NCBI GenBank assembly: GCA_033856025.1 | Contig: JAWVFQ010000029.1 | Coordinates: 87,604-151,603 of the forward strand | Length of the DNA: 64,000 nucleotides | Reading direction: 5' to 3' | Source of the DNA: AC-38 sp033856025 | Lineage (GTDB): Bacteria > Actinomycetota > Thermoleophilia > Solirubrobacterales > Solirubrobacteraceae | Shown here: piece after piece, positions 33,187 to 41,950 of the stretch | Position numbering within the stretch: the first letter of the stretch is position 1 | How the letters are laid out: each line of letters starts with the position of its first letter | Program-made: the position numbers and the translations under genes | The notes under the pieces: generated by a model | Told to the model about the DNA's origin: nothing | What the model saw: the letters and a program-made list of their open reading frames with translations, nothing else | The model's database searches: none

Positions 33187-33883
33187 GTTCAGCGAGGTCT
33201 CCAAGCGCTTCCGCGGGCCCGGCGACGACGTCGTCGCGGTGCACGGGGTCTCGCTCACGATCGAGCCGAAGGAGGTGGTCGCGATCGTGGGCCCGAGCGG
33301 CTCCGGGAAGACGACGCTCCTGCTGCTGGCCGCCGGGATAGTCGCGCCGGACGAGGGCACGGTGCGCTTTCGCGGGCAGGACCTTTCGACCCTGACCGAG
33401 TCCGAGGCCGCGCTGTTTCGTCTGGAGTCGCTCGGGTTCGTCTTCCAGACCCCGACGCTCATGCCCATGAGCGCGATCGAGAACGCCGCGCTGCCGCTGG
33501 TCGGCCAGGGGATGAGCGTGCGGGCCGCCTTGCATGAGGTCGCGCCCCTGTTGGATCGCGTCGGGTTGTCGCACCGGCGGCGTCACCGTCCCGACCAGCT
33601 GTCGGGCGGCGAGCGTCAGCGCGTCGCCATCGCTCGGGCCCTGGCCGCCGGGCCGTCGCTGCTTCTCGCCGACGAACCCACGGGGAGCCTGGACGGGCAG
33701 AGGGGGGCCGAGGTCCTCGCTCTCATGCGCGATGCGTCCAGGGAACGCGGCGTCGCCGTGGTGGTGGTCACGCACGACCCTCGCGTGATGGACCACGCGG
33801 ACCGCGTCCATACCCTCGAGGACGGTGTCCTGCGGACAGAGGACTGGGATGCGGCCGGGCGCCGTGTGGCTGATCTACCGTAA
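33179..33883 (+). CDS. ABC transporter ATP-binding protein (canonical)
   Basis: A 234-residue ATPase: Walker A VGPSGSGKTTLL, Q-loop in FVFQTPTLMP, signature LSGGERQRVAIARALA, Walker B LLLADEPTGSLD and switch His VVTHDPRV. This is the LolD/MacB/FtsE-like group that works with FtsX permeases. The ATG at 33179 overlaps the preceding gene by eight bases. Confidence 0.94.
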   Translation: MLEFSEVSKRFRGPGDDVVAVHGVSLTIEPKEVVAIVGPSGSGKTTLLLLAAGIVAPDEGTVRFRGQDLSTLTESEAALFRLESLGFVFQTPTLMPMSAIENAALPLVGQGMSVRAALHEVAPLLDRVGLSHRRRHRPDQLSGGERQRVAIARALAAGPSLLLADEPTGSLDGQRGAEVLALMRDASRERGVAVVVVTHDPRVMDHADRVHTLEDGVLRTEDWDAAGRRVADLP

Positions 33884-36377
33884 CCGGCTGCGCGCGCAAC
33901 TCGGAGAGGAGCTGCTCGCGGTCTTCGGGATCGCCGTGGGCGTGGCGCTCGTCTTCGCCGTCCTGGTCGCCAACCACAGCGTCACCGGCTCCGTCGACGA
34001 TCTGGTCAAGGGGATCGTGGGGCGCGCCTCGCTCGAGCTCCACGCGCGCGGGCCCGACGGCGTCGACGAGGCCATGTACCGGCGGGTGGCGCGCGCGCCG
34101 TCCGTGCGGCGCGCGGCCCCGGCGCTGGTACGCCGCGTCGTGCTCGCAGGGCCCCGCGGTCGCCGCTCGCTCACCCTGCTCGGGGGTACGGGGAGCCTGC
34201 AGCGACTCGGCGGATCCCTGGTGCAGCGGGTGGGGGTGCTCGACGTGCCCGCGATATCCCTTCCCGACGGGGTCGCCCGGCCGCTGGGCCTGCATCCGGG
34301 CCAGCCGGTGGACGTTCTCTCGGGTGAGCGCCGCGTCACGGCTCGCGTCGGCGCGGTGCTGTCCGAGGCCGACATCGGAAAGCTGTCCGAGAGCCCGATC
34401 GTGATCGCGCCGCTGGCCTACGCCCAGCGGCTCACCGGGCTCGGCGGCCGGGTCACCGATGTCCTCGTCGAGCCCAGCCCCGGCCTGGCCTCCGCTGCCG
34501 AGGCGGGGCTGACGCGCGTCGCGGGTCCGTCGGTGGACGTGCGCCCAAGTGACTCGGAGGCGCGGCTCATGCATGAGGCGGCGAAGTCGAGCGACCAGTC
34601 GAGCGTGCTGTTCTCGGCCATCAGTGGCGGGATCGGGCTGCTCTTCGCGTACAACGCGATGCTTCTCACACTGCCGTCGCGCCGGCGCATCTGCGCCGAG
34701 CTGAGACTGCTCGGGTTCAGGCGCCGCCAGGTCCTCTCCCTGCTGCTGTTCGAGACCGCGATTCTCAGCCTCGCCGGCGCCGGGCTGGGCATCGCGCTGG
34801 GCGACGTGCTGTCGCGCGCGCTCTTCAGCGACGTTCCGCGGTATCTGACGGACGCGTTCGCGATCGGCGATCAACGGATCGTCACGCCGGCCACCGTCGT
34901 GATCGCCTGCGCGGTGGGCATCGGTGCGGCATTCGTCGCCGCACTGCGCCCGCTGCGCGAGCTCTACCTCATCAGCCCGCTCGAGGCCACGCACAGGCTG
35001 ACGCTCACGCAGGGCGAGCAGATCAGAGGAACCCGCCCTCTGCGCCTGTTCGTCGCCGGTGTCGTGCTCCTGCTCGCGGTGACCGCGGTCACGCTCCTTG
35101 CCCCGTCCGCCAGCCTGGTCGCCGCCACGCTGTGCGCGCTCGTCTCGGTGGCGATCCTCCCGCTCGTGCTGAGGACCGTGGTCCGGTTGATGCGCCGCGC
35201 CGCGTCGCGTGGCCCCGGCGGCGCGATCTCGTGGATCGCGGTGACGGAGATCGCCGCGACGCCGACGCGGGCTACCGCGCTCGCGGCCACCGCCGCCGTC
35301 GCCGTGTTCGGCATCACCACGGTCGAGGGGGCCCGGCAGGACCTGGTTCGCGGCGCGAGCGTGTTCGCCGGCGAGCTCGGATCGGGCGGAGATCTCCATC
35401 TGGTGCCCGGCGGCCCCGAGAACTATCTGGCCCTGGAGCCCTTCGACCCCGCCGACGCCCGCCGCCGCATCGCGCGGCTACCGATCGTCGACTCGATACG
35501 GACTCATCGAGGACAGCTTCTCGATCTCGGCCACCGGCGGCTCGCCTTGTTCGGCCGCCCCACGGCGCCGGCGCAGCTGATGCTGCGCAGCGAGCTGCGC
35601 GACGAGTCCCTCGAATCCGTCTCCGACCGGCTGCGCCACAGGGGCTCGGCGGTCGTCTCATCCGGGATCGCCGACGAGAAGCACCTGGTCGTCGGCGACG
35701 CTTTCGACCTGCCAACGGCGTCCGGACACAGAACGCTGCGGGTCGCCGGCATCTCCACGAACTACTTCTGGCCGCCGGGCGCCATCGTCGTGAGCGCCGA
35801 CGACTACCGCTCGCTGTCCGAGACCTCATCCGCGACGGAGCTGATGGTCAGCCTTCGCGCCGGCACGGACGCCACGACCGCGGTGGCCGCCGTTAAGCGC
35901 GCCCTGGGGCCGCACACGGGACTGCGCGTCCTGACGTCATCCCAGCGGGCCGACGAGTTCCGCGCGACGGCGCGCCAGGCCATGACCACCCTCGGCCAGA
36001 TCCGGGGCCTCGTGCTGGTCTGCGCGGTCCTCGCGGTGGCCGCCGCGATGGGCGCAGCGATCTCCCAACGCCGCCAGCGCATCGCTGCGCTGAAGACCCT
36101 CGGCTTCCGGCGCGCCCAGCTTCTCAAGCTCATCGTCGTCGAAACGCTGATCCTGCTGACAGCCGGCGGCGTGGTCGGGGCAAGCCTCGGCATCTACGGA
36201 CAGGCGATCGCCACGCGCTGGATCGAGCTCAGCAGCGGATCGTCCGTTTCCTACGTCCCCGCCATCGGCCTCGCGACGTCGACGCTGGCGCTCGTCGTCG
36301 GACTCGCGACTCTCGCGGCCGCGCTCCCCGCGCGCGTCGTGACCGGGGTGGAACCCCGCGCGGCGTTGGCCGATTAG
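33849..36377 (+). CDS. FtsX-like permease (MacB/LolCE superfamily, duplicated)
   Basis: An 842-residue membrane protein. After TM1 (FGIAVGVALVFAVLVAN) and an extracytoplasmic domain come two FtsX repeats. The first has SRRRICAELRLLGFRRRQVLSLLLFETAILSLAG (about residue 275); the second has QRRQRIAALKTLGFRRAQLLKLIVVETLILL near the C-terminus. About ten TMs are expected. It is the permease of the two upstream ATPases and overlaps the second by 35 bases. Such systems export lipids, peptides or antibiotics, or act as mechanotransmitters. Regulation is probably by the PadR gene. Confidence 0.92.
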   Translation: MRPGAVWLIYRNRLRAQLGEELLAVFGIAVGVALVFAVLVANHSVTGSVDDLVKGIVGRASLELHARGPDGVDEAMYRRVARAPSVRRAAPALVRRVVLAGPRGRRSLTLLGGTGSLQRLGGSLVQRVGVLDVPAISLPDGVARPLGLHPGQPVDVLSGERRVTARVGAVLSEADIGKLSESPIVIAPLAYAQRLTGLGGRVTDVLVEPSPGLASAAEAGLTRVAGPSVDVRPSDSEARLMHEAAKSSDQSSVLFSAISGGIGLLFAYNAMLLTLPSRRRICAELRLLGFRRRQVLSLLLFETAILSLAGAGLGIALGDVLSRALFSDVPRYLTDAFAIGDQRIVTPATVVIACAVGIGAAFVAALRPLRELYLISPLEATHRLTLTQGEQIRGTRPLRLFVAGVVLLLAVTAVTLLAPSASLVAATLCALVSVAILPLVLRTVVRLMRRAASRGPGGAISWIAVTEIAATPTRATALAATAAVAVFGITTVEGARQDLVRGASVFAGELGSGGDLHLVPGGPENYLALEPFDPADARRRIARLPIVDSIRTHRGQLLDLGHRRLALFGRPTAPAQLMLRSELRDESLESVSDRLRHRGSAVVSSGIADEKHLVVGDAFDLPTASGHRTLRVAGISTNYFWPPGAIVVSADDYRSLSETSSATELMVSLRAGTDATTAVAAVKRALGPHTGLRVLTSSQRADEFRATARQAMTTLGQIRGLVLVCAVLAVAAAMGAAISQRRQRIAALKTLGFRRAQLLKLIVVETLILLTAGGVVGASLGIYGQAIATRWIELSSGSSVSYVPAIGLATSTLALVVGLATLAAALPARVVTGVEPRAALAD

Positions 36378-36486
36378 CCCAACCGCGCCGAGCACGCGGG
36401 GTGCGCGAGTACCCACAGCCGCTTAAGCTCTTGGGTACTGAAGACCCCAACAGCCGGATGCCGCTCGCGCTACGGCTTGGAGGAGC

Positions 36487-37551
36487 TTGGGCACGGCTGA
36501 GCCGTCCCGCGCGGCCGCGCATTCGGTCGCGGCGCGCTCAACGTTCGTCGGCACGGTCGCGTTCCACGCGGCCGTCGCACTGCCGCTCGCCCGGCGCGAG
36601 GTGGCGCGGTGGCGGGCGAGAGCCGAGGCGATCGCCGACGCCGCCTTGCGAGAGCGTGCGCTCACCACACTGCGTGACGAGCACAGAAACGCGGAGGGAG
36701 CGGCCGCGTACGCCGTGCTGCACCCCCCGGCCGCGCGCCTCCTCGTCCCGCTCCTGGTCGCCTACCAGCTCACCTGGGATCTCGTCGACACCCTCCTCGA
36801 GCGACCGATACCCGCAACGCCAAGCGCAGAGGCCGTTCGCCGTCAGCTCGAGGACGCGGTGGCGGAGCGGCACAGAGCACCGCTGCCGAGGACGGAGACG
36901 CCAGGCTTCCTGAGCGACCTCGTCGATGCATGTCAGCGCCGGTGCGCAGCACTGCCGAATTACGACGCCGCGAGACCGTCGCTCGCTCGCCTTGCGTCGC
37001 GCAGCGACGCGCTGCTGGCGACCAACGGGGAGCCCATGCAGCGGACGGGGGCCCTGTGTGCATGGGTGGCGCGCCAGCCGGCCGTCCCCGAAGGACTCGA
37101 GCCCGCCGAGCTGTGTGCCGCCGGACAGTGCTCGCTGGGGGTCCACGCCGTCCTGGCGGCGGCTGCCCGTCCGGGCGCCCGGGAGTCGGACTTCAGCGCC
37201 ATAGAAGACGCGTACTACCCGTGGGTCGACGCACTGTGCACCCTCCTCGACAGCCTCATCGACCAGGAGGCCGACGCGCGGAGCGGCGACTTCAGCTTCG
37301 TGTCGGCATACCCCAGCCGCGACCACGCCACCGAGCGTCTGCGCTCCATCGCCGAGCAGGCCGCGACTAGGCTGCGCACGCTGCCGGCGCCCCATCGCCA
37401 CCACACGCTGCTCTGCGCATTGCTCGGGACGTACCTGTCAAGACCCGCAGCGGATAACCCCGCCAACCGGCCCGTCGCCCAGGCAGTGCTTGACGCGACC
37501 GCTCCGCTGTCCGGGTGGGCGCGAGAGGTCTCGAGACACCTGCTGCCGTGA
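36487..37551 (+). CDS. DUF2600 (tetraprenyl-beta-curcumene synthase-like) protein
   Basis: A 354-residue helical protein: VGTVAFHAAVALPLARREVARWR at the start, AYQLTWDLVDTLLER, and the Asp-rich block VDALCTLLDSLIDQEADARSGDFSFVSAYPS near residue 245. This pattern matches DUF2600, whose YtpB member in Bacillus converts tetraprenyl diphosphate to a cyclic C35 terpene without the usual DDxxD motif. The start appears to be TTG 36487 just after GGAGGAG. No prenyl transferase or squalene-hopene cyclase gene lies near it, so it works with enzymes encoded elsewhere. Confidence 0.85.
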   Translation: MGTAEPSRAAAHSVAARSTFVGTVAFHAAVALPLARREVARWRARAEAIADAALRERALTTLRDEHRNAEGAAAYAVLHPPAARLLVPLLVAYQLTWDLVDTLLERPIPATPSAEAVRRQLEDAVAERHRAPLPRTETPGFLSDLVDACQRRCAALPNYDAARPSLARLASRSDALLATNGEPMQRTGALCAWVARQPAVPEGLEPAELCAAGQCSLGVHAVLAAAARPGARESDFSAIEDAYYPWVDALCTLLDSLIDQEADARSGDFSFVSAYPSRDHATERLRSIAEQAATRLRTLPAPHRHHTLLCALLGTYLSRPAADNPANRPVAQAVLDATAPLSGWAREVSRHLLP

Positions 37552-37617
37552 ATCGCTGGTCGGTAATGCGCGTGGGACCTGCTGTTTGGATAAGCGCCAG
37601 AGGCGGTAGTTGAAGGC

Positions 37618-38010
37618 ATGTTCCGTGTCGAGTGGAACCGGTCAGCCCTGGTCCGAGTGGGTCTTATCTTGGTCTTCGGCATCTCTGGGCTCTGCGTGTT
37701 GGCGGCCGTGGCGGTGAGCCGTCGCTGCTCCGGCGACGGAACCTTTCCTCCGAGCGATCCGATGGCCCACCCGTCGGGCTATTGCCGCGCAACGGGGCTC
37801 GCCACCTTCCCTGACACCGCCGCAAAGACGGCTTTGGTCTGCTGCCTATTTGCTTTTCCGGCGGCTATCGCTCTCGTGGGCACGCTTCTCTCGGTGATGA
37901 GACACGAGAGTCAGATCTTGGCTCGTTCGGCGATGATTGCCGCGTGCGGCGTCGCCTTGCTGTTTGGCTCGGTGCTGCTGGCGGATGTGAGCTTCTCAGG
38001 GTACGGCTAG
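37618..38010 (+). CDS. Hypothetical membrane protein, 130 aa
   Basis: Three expected TMs: VRVGLILVFGISGLCVLAAVAV (about 12-33), ALVCCLFAFPAAIALVGTLLS (about 70-90) and MIAACGVALLFGSVLLADV (about 104-122). A Cys-containing loop lies between the first two. No family is recognised. Codon use is less GC-biased than in neighbours. Confidence 0.6.
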   Translation: MFRVEWNRSALVRVGLILVFGISGLCVLAAVAVSRRCSGDGTFPPSDPMAHPSGYCRATGLATFPDTAAKTALVCCLFAFPAAIALVGTLLSVMRHESQILARSAMIAACGVALLFGSVLLADVSFSGYG

Positions 38011-38059
38011 CCTCGCTGTGGCCCGCGGCTTCGCGGGTTCTCAGCCGCTCGATGGTGGA

Positions 38060-39064
38060 CTACCGGCTCGGCCCAACGGGCACGACGACCCACAGGCCGC
38101 CGGCCACCCTGCGGGTGCGCGCGTCGACCTGGGTCACCTCGATCACGTGCAGGCCGGGGCCGGCGCCCTCGACGGTGTACGCCACGGTCCCCACCAGCAG
38201 CTCGTCCGGGCCGATCGCGGCCGTCGCGGCCGCGCCGCGCGAGACCTCCGGCGCCTCGCTCAGCTCGCCCAGCCGGGCGCGGTCGGCGCCGGGGTCCGCG
38301 ACGTGACGGTCCGTACCGCGGACGTCGTCGGCCACGTCCTCCGCGCGCTGCGCTTCCAGCGCCACGCGCACGTCGCGCAGCGGCTCGGCGGCCAGCTCGC
38401 CGAACTCGCCGCCCAGGGCGCCGCGTACGGCGCGAGCGTTGCGCGCGGTGGGCTTGAGCTCGCGCGCGCGCACCTGGTAGCGCGCCCGGCTCTTCTTGGG
38501 GTTGGACACGTGGAAGCCGAAGGCCCGCCGCTTGCGCGCGCCGCGCGTCGCCGGCGCGGCGACGTGGATGTTGCGCTGGGCGACGTGACGGTCGCCCCGC
38601 GCGTCGAAGGCGTTGGGGTCGCGGTAGGTGTCCGACGGCACGATCAGGGAGACGCGCGCGACCAGGCAGCGATGGCCGCCCTGCGCGCTGTCCGCGGCCG
38701 TCGGCGTCCAGGGGACGGACAGTGCGGCGGTGCCGTAGCCCTGCACGGTGACGTAGCCGCCGCCGACGAGGTGGGCCTGGCTCGGGTTGATGCCCAGGGA
38801 GGGGTTGGCGACGAACACGTCCACGTAGGCGTCGGTGGCCACGATGCCGCCGCGATTCGTCACGAGCACCTCGATGCGGTTGGGCTCGCCCTCCAGGCCG
38901 ACCCCGCCACGGGAGCCGTCGGGCCGCACGACGACGATGTCGGGACTCACCCACCACGGGAGCCCGGCGGCGAGCGGCTCGGTGCCGTCGTCCTGCGGAT
39001 GCGTGCGGACGAAGAGGTAGGTGATTCCCGAGAAGTGCTCGTCCTTGCGGTCGTCGCCCGGCAT
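38060..39064 (-). CDS. CARDB-like beta-sandwich protein of unknown function
   Basis: A 334-residue protein without signal peptide. Residues about 35-165 read SPDIVVVRPDGS, NRIEVLVTNRGGIVATDAYVDVFVANPS and LVARVSLIVPSD, the CARDB/DUF11 type of adhesion sandwich. The C-terminal region has a second beta domain ending GTVAYTVEGAGPGLHVIEVTQVDARTRRVAGGLWVVV. It is the last of four tightly packed genes; its start is one base after the stop of the phospholipase C-like gene. A CARDB domain in a protein with no Sec signal is unusual. Confidence 0.72.
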   Translation of the reverse strand: MPGDDRKDEHFSGITYLFVRTHPQDDGTEPLAAGLPWWVSPDIVVVRPDGSRGGVGLEGEPNRIEVLVTNRGGIVATDAYVDVFVANPSLGINPSQAHLVGGGYVTVQGYGTAALSVPWTPTAADSAQGGHRCLVARVSLIVPSDTYRDPNAFDARGDRHVAQRNIHVAAPATRGARKRRAFGFHVSNPKKSRARYQVRARELKPTARNARAVRGALGGEFGELAAEPLRDVRVALEAQRAEDVADDVRGTDRHVADPGADRARLGELSEAPEVSRGAAATAAIGPDELLVGTVAYTVEGAGPGLHVIEVTQVDARTRRVAGGLWVVVPVGPSR

Positions 39065-39065
39065 C

Positions 39066-40916
39066 TCAGGGGGCGTCGACGTAATCGGAGGCGAGCTTGG
39101 AGGTCCCCATCCGCTTCGGGTTGGCGGCGCGCCAGGTCTTCCACCCGTAGCCGCGGTCCCCGTCGAGGTTGAAGTTGGGGATCCGCTGCCCGGCCGCGGC
39201 GAGCCGCTGGACGATCAGGCGGGCGCTGAAGTCGATTGCCCCGCCGCGCTGTGGCGTCGTCCACGTCTGCCCGTCCACGAAGTGCGTGAACCGGTCGGTG
39301 GTGCCGTAGGGATGGATGCAGTCGTCGAGCTTCTCGGCCTGCGCGTTGAGCGGCGCAGGGTCGCTGATGAAGACCTCCGGTGTGCGCCCGTACCACGGCT
39401 GGGGCATGGGCTCGGCGAACGGGCCCTCGCGGCCGGTGGTCGGATAGGGGAGTTGATGGTCCGTCGCGCCGAAGGCGGCGTTGACGCCCTCGCGCAGCGG
39501 GTACTGGGCGAAGCTCGGGGCCCCGCCGCCCGTCGCGCCCGCGGACGCGGTGTTGACGAAGGCGCTGCCCCACGGGACGCGGGTGAGGTCGCCGGCCTCG
39601 GGGAAGAGGTAGGCGCCCAGCACGAGCGCGAAGCGCAGCGACTCGTACCACTCCCAGATCGCCTTCTGGGCCTGGTAGAGCAGCCACAGGACCGTCTCCT
39701 TGGCCGTGGTCGGACCGAGGTTGAGGATGTCCGACGCGTGGCTGCCGATGAACCCCAGCGTGTAGTCGGCGACCTTCCCCACGTAGTCCGCGAAGGCGGC
39801 CAGGGCGGCCAGCACGGCGGCGGCCGAGAAGCCGCCGGAGGGCGGGCTGAGGCTGGGTGGGGGCGGGAAGTTGGAGAGGTAGTCGTTGACCAGCTGCGAC
39901 GCGGCGCTGCCGGGCGGCGGCTGCGGCGCCGGCTTGCGCACGGTCCCGATCGTCGTCGAGCGCTCGAACCACTGGAACCACAGCCGGTAGCAGGCGTCCA
40001 CGTCGGCGGCGGTGAGGAGCTGCGGCACCCCGCCGGGGGACCCGGCGTAGACCTGCTGCATGGCGGTGGCGAAGAGCTTGGAGAGCTTCGGCGGGAGGCG
40101 GCTGCCGTCGAACTCGCAGAGCAGGTAGTAGTTGCTGCCCCCGATCTCCCCCGGCACGTAGACGTGTCCCTCGGAGTCCGCGTCGCGCTGGAGGCAGCGG
40201 ATCGTGTCGGCGTCGTCGCCGTACACCGACCGGGCGTGCGCGTCGATCCAGTTCTCCACCAGCTTGTGGCGGTGCCAGTGCATGCGATACGGCCCACCCA
40301 CGACCCCGTTGACGAACGGGTGGCCGACGACGTCGGTGGCGATGTGACTGGCGTAGCCCAGGCAGTACGCCCGCAGCTCGTCGTCGTTGCCGGCGAGCTG
40401 CCACATCGCCGAGCAGAACTGCCCGGTGCGGCGGTAGTGAAGGAGATCGAACCAGAACCAATCCGACTCCGGCCGGCCGTCCTGGATCCGCGGCTTGAAC
40501 CCGGTGAAGAAGTCGATGTTCTGGGTGGCGACCTTGGCGAGCGCGAGGTTGAGCGTCTGCTGGAGCGAGGAGAAAGTCTGCTGGACCTGTCCGATCACTC
40601 CGCCGAGGAGCGCCATGTCGATGGCACGGACGCCCTGCTCGATCTCCTTCACCAGCTTGCCGACGGTGTTGTCGTAGAAGTCGATGAGCGGCTCGATGTC
40701 GTCGTAGACGCCGAACACGAAGTTCACGAGGTCCTGAAGGTCGGTCGAGTACTCCTTGACGGAGAAGAACAGGAAGTCGGGCCCGATCGAGCCGAAGCCG
40801 GGGAAGGCGCTGCACGAGCCGGGGTCCAGCAGGTCGGCCAGGTCCGGCGCCCCCTGGGCCCGCAGCGCGTCGCCGAGGCGGCGCTCGACGATCAGGTGCG
40901 TGATCGGCCCGGGCAT
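39066..40916 (-). CDS. Zinc-dependent phospholipase C-like protein
   Basis: A 616-residue protein. MPGPITHLIVERRL at the N-terminus and the block AYCLGYASHIATDVVGHPFVN (about residue 185) are typical of the zinc phospholipase C/S1-P1-like fold, where N-terminal His and the SHxxxDxxxH residues bind zinc. Further His and Asp follow in MHWHRHKLVENWIDAHA. The C-terminal half, with a Pro-rich linker (PPPPSLSPPSGG) and a helical domain, is unassigned. No signal peptide is present, whereas classical bacterial phospholipases C are secreted. It is the third gene of a four-gene operon. Confidence 0.8.
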   Translation of the reverse strand: MPGPITHLIVERRLGDALRAQGAPDLADLLDPGSCSAFPGFGSIGPDFLFFSVKEYSTDLQDLVNFVFGVYDDIEPLIDFYDNTVGKLVKEIEQGVRAIDMALLGGVIGQVQQTFSSLQQTLNLALAKVATQNIDFFTGFKPRIQDGRPESDWFWFDLLHYRRTGQFCSAMWQLAGNDDELRAYCLGYASHIATDVVGHPFVNGVVGGPYRMHWHRHKLVENWIDAHARSVYGDDADTIRCLQRDADSEGHVYVPGEIGGSNYYLLCEFDGSRLPPKLSKLFATAMQQVYAGSPGGVPQLLTAADVDACYRLWFQWFERSTTIGTVRKPAPQPPPGSAASQLVNDYLSNFPPPPSLSPPSGGFSAAAVLAALAAFADYVGKVADYTLGFIGSHASDILNLGPTTAKETVLWLLYQAQKAIWEWYESLRFALVLGAYLFPEAGDLTRVPWGSAFVNTASAGATGGGAPSFAQYPLREGVNAAFGATDHQLPYPTTGREGPFAEPMPQPWYGRTPEVFISDPAPLNAQAEKLDDCIHPYGTTDRFTHFVDGQTWTTPQRGGAIDFSARLIVQRLAAAGQRIPNFNLDGDRGYGWKTWRAANPKRMGTSKLASDYVDAP

Positions 40917-40919
40917 CGG

Positions 40920-41216
40920 TCAGGAGTTGGGCCAGCCGGACAGGGGCTCCGCGCTCACCGGGACCAGGCTGTAGCTGGCGGCCACCGGGCTCAAGAGCCA
41001 CACGTCCCCGTAGCCGACCACGGTGTGGGTGATCCGGTTGGGCAGCGGACCGCTTGCGATGGGAAACGGGGAGGGCGCCGAGTAGCACTTGAACTGACCG
41101 CCCTGAGCGCTGATGGAGGCGTGGTAGCGGACGGTGTAGAAGCCCCACCCCCACAGGACCTTCGTCCACCGGTTGGCGGGGAGCGAGCCCTGGCTGCCGG
41201 CCGAGGTGGGGCTCAT
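40920..41216 (-). CDS. Small hypothetical beta-rich protein
   Basis: A 98-residue protein starting MSPTSAGSQGSL at ATG 41216, overlapping the stop of the upstream gene (ATGA). It is rich in aromatic residues and Ser (KVLWGWGFYTVRYHASIS) and probably all-beta. No family is recognised. It stops three bases before the phospholipase C-like gene. Confidence 0.65.
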   Translation of the reverse strand: MSPTSAGSQGSLPANRWTKVLWGWGFYTVRYHASISAQGGQFKCYSAPSPFPIASGPLPNRITHTVVGYGDVWLLSPVAASYSLVPVSAEPLSGWPNS

Positions 41217-41524
41217 CGCCGGGGGAGGCTCGCGATCACCGACATGCGCTCTCGTTCCAGGGCCATCACCAGGCGGGAGATGAGCTCCTCGCGATCGGCG
41301 ATGGGAAAGCACTCCTCGGGCAGGAACTCCTTCACCTGCTCCGCGTTCACCGTGCGCTCGCCGACCTTCACCTCGCGCCGGCGCGCGAACGGCGCGAGCA
41401 GCGAGCCGAGGTCCTCGATGGGGTAGGGGACCGCCCGCTCCACGATCGGCAGGGCGTACGCCGCGGCCTCCATGCTCGGGTTCATCCGGAGCACATCGAG
41501 GAGGACGTCCTTCTGCGGCGGCAC
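41213..41524 (-). CDS. Hypothetical protein, first gene of the phospholipase C-like operon
   Basis: A 103-residue soluble protein starting at GTG 41524 (MPPQKDVLLDVLRMNPSMEAAAYAL). It is helical with a conserved-looking centre, VKVGERTVNAEQVKEFLPEECFPI. No family is recognised. Its ATGA overlap with the next gene and 1-3 base gaps further down show that all four proteins are made together. Confidence 0.65.
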   Translation of the reverse strand: MPPQKDVLLDVLRMNPSMEAAAYALPIVERAVPYPIEDLGSLLAPFARRREVKVGERTVNAEQVKEFLPEECFPIADREELISRLVMALERERMSVIASLPRR

Positions 41525-41662
41525 CGGACGATCCTGCCCGGGGCCGTTTCAGGAGCGCAAGTTAAAGCTCCGAATTGCGGTGCATAAAAGGCGCGGAGGC
41601 GCGCCCGCGAGCACCTCATCCGCAGTACGTCCGCCGGATCCTCCGGGGGGTCACCCAGGGGG

Positions 41663-41800
41663 TCATGTTCGTCGCAGGGCGGCGTCGAGCTTGTGCCTGA
41701 ATGCCGAGGCGTCCAGCGCTGGGTAGCGGTAGAGGTCGGGCTCGATGGCTTCGTAGAGCTGGCGCAGCCACTCGGGAAACCCCAGCAACCACGCCAATCC
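41663..41800 (-). pseudogene. C-terminal fragment of an unidentified gene beside the attachment repeat
   Basis: On the minus strand the frame EWLRQLYEAIEPDLYRYPALDAS...KLDAALRRT ends at TGA 41663 with GC-rich third positions over about 45 codons, but it runs back into tRNA-derived repeat sequence and has no start. It is the truncated end of a gene cut by an integration event. Confidence 0.4.
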
Positions 41801-41862
41801 CAGCAAACAACGCCGATGCCGGAGGAGGGACTCGAACCCCCGAACGCGGATTATGATTCCGC
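41770..41862 (-). repeat. Left attachment repeat: degenerate 3' part of tRNA-Met plus flank
   Basis: This stretch matches 55920-56014 over about 93 bases at roughly 85 percent. A perfect 33-base core (41811-41843 equals 55962-55994) covers the 3' end of tRNA-Met. Positions 41817-41862 correspond to the acceptor 3' strand, T-arm and anticodon stem-loop of the tRNA, with one base lost in the variable loop. The sequence then diverges before the D-arm. No complete tRNA can be formed here. This is the classic scar of integration into a tRNA 3' end. Confidence 0.8.
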
Positions 41863-41920
41863 GCTGCGCGCGGGCGAATCGTGTGGTTTTGCGGGGCCTT
41901 TCCCGTCGAGCGATCGGCCC

Positions 41921-41950
41921 GGGGGTCATGCGAGGGGTCAGAAGTGTCAC
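41921..41950. repeat. Paired GGGGTCA motif, left copy
   Basis: A 30-base stretch with two GGGGTCA units 12 bases apart. It matches 55839-55868 at 27 of 30 positions. A looser third pair is at 41645-41665. All lie within 180 bases of an attachment repeat, so they may be integrase arm sites; this is inference. Confidence 0.5.

Noticed and set aside
38947..41169. 740-codon minus-strand and 801-codon plus-strand frames over the phospholipase C-like gene
   Set aside because: Both are Arg/Ala/Pro-rich shadows; the 616-residue frame has motifs and tight operon spacing.
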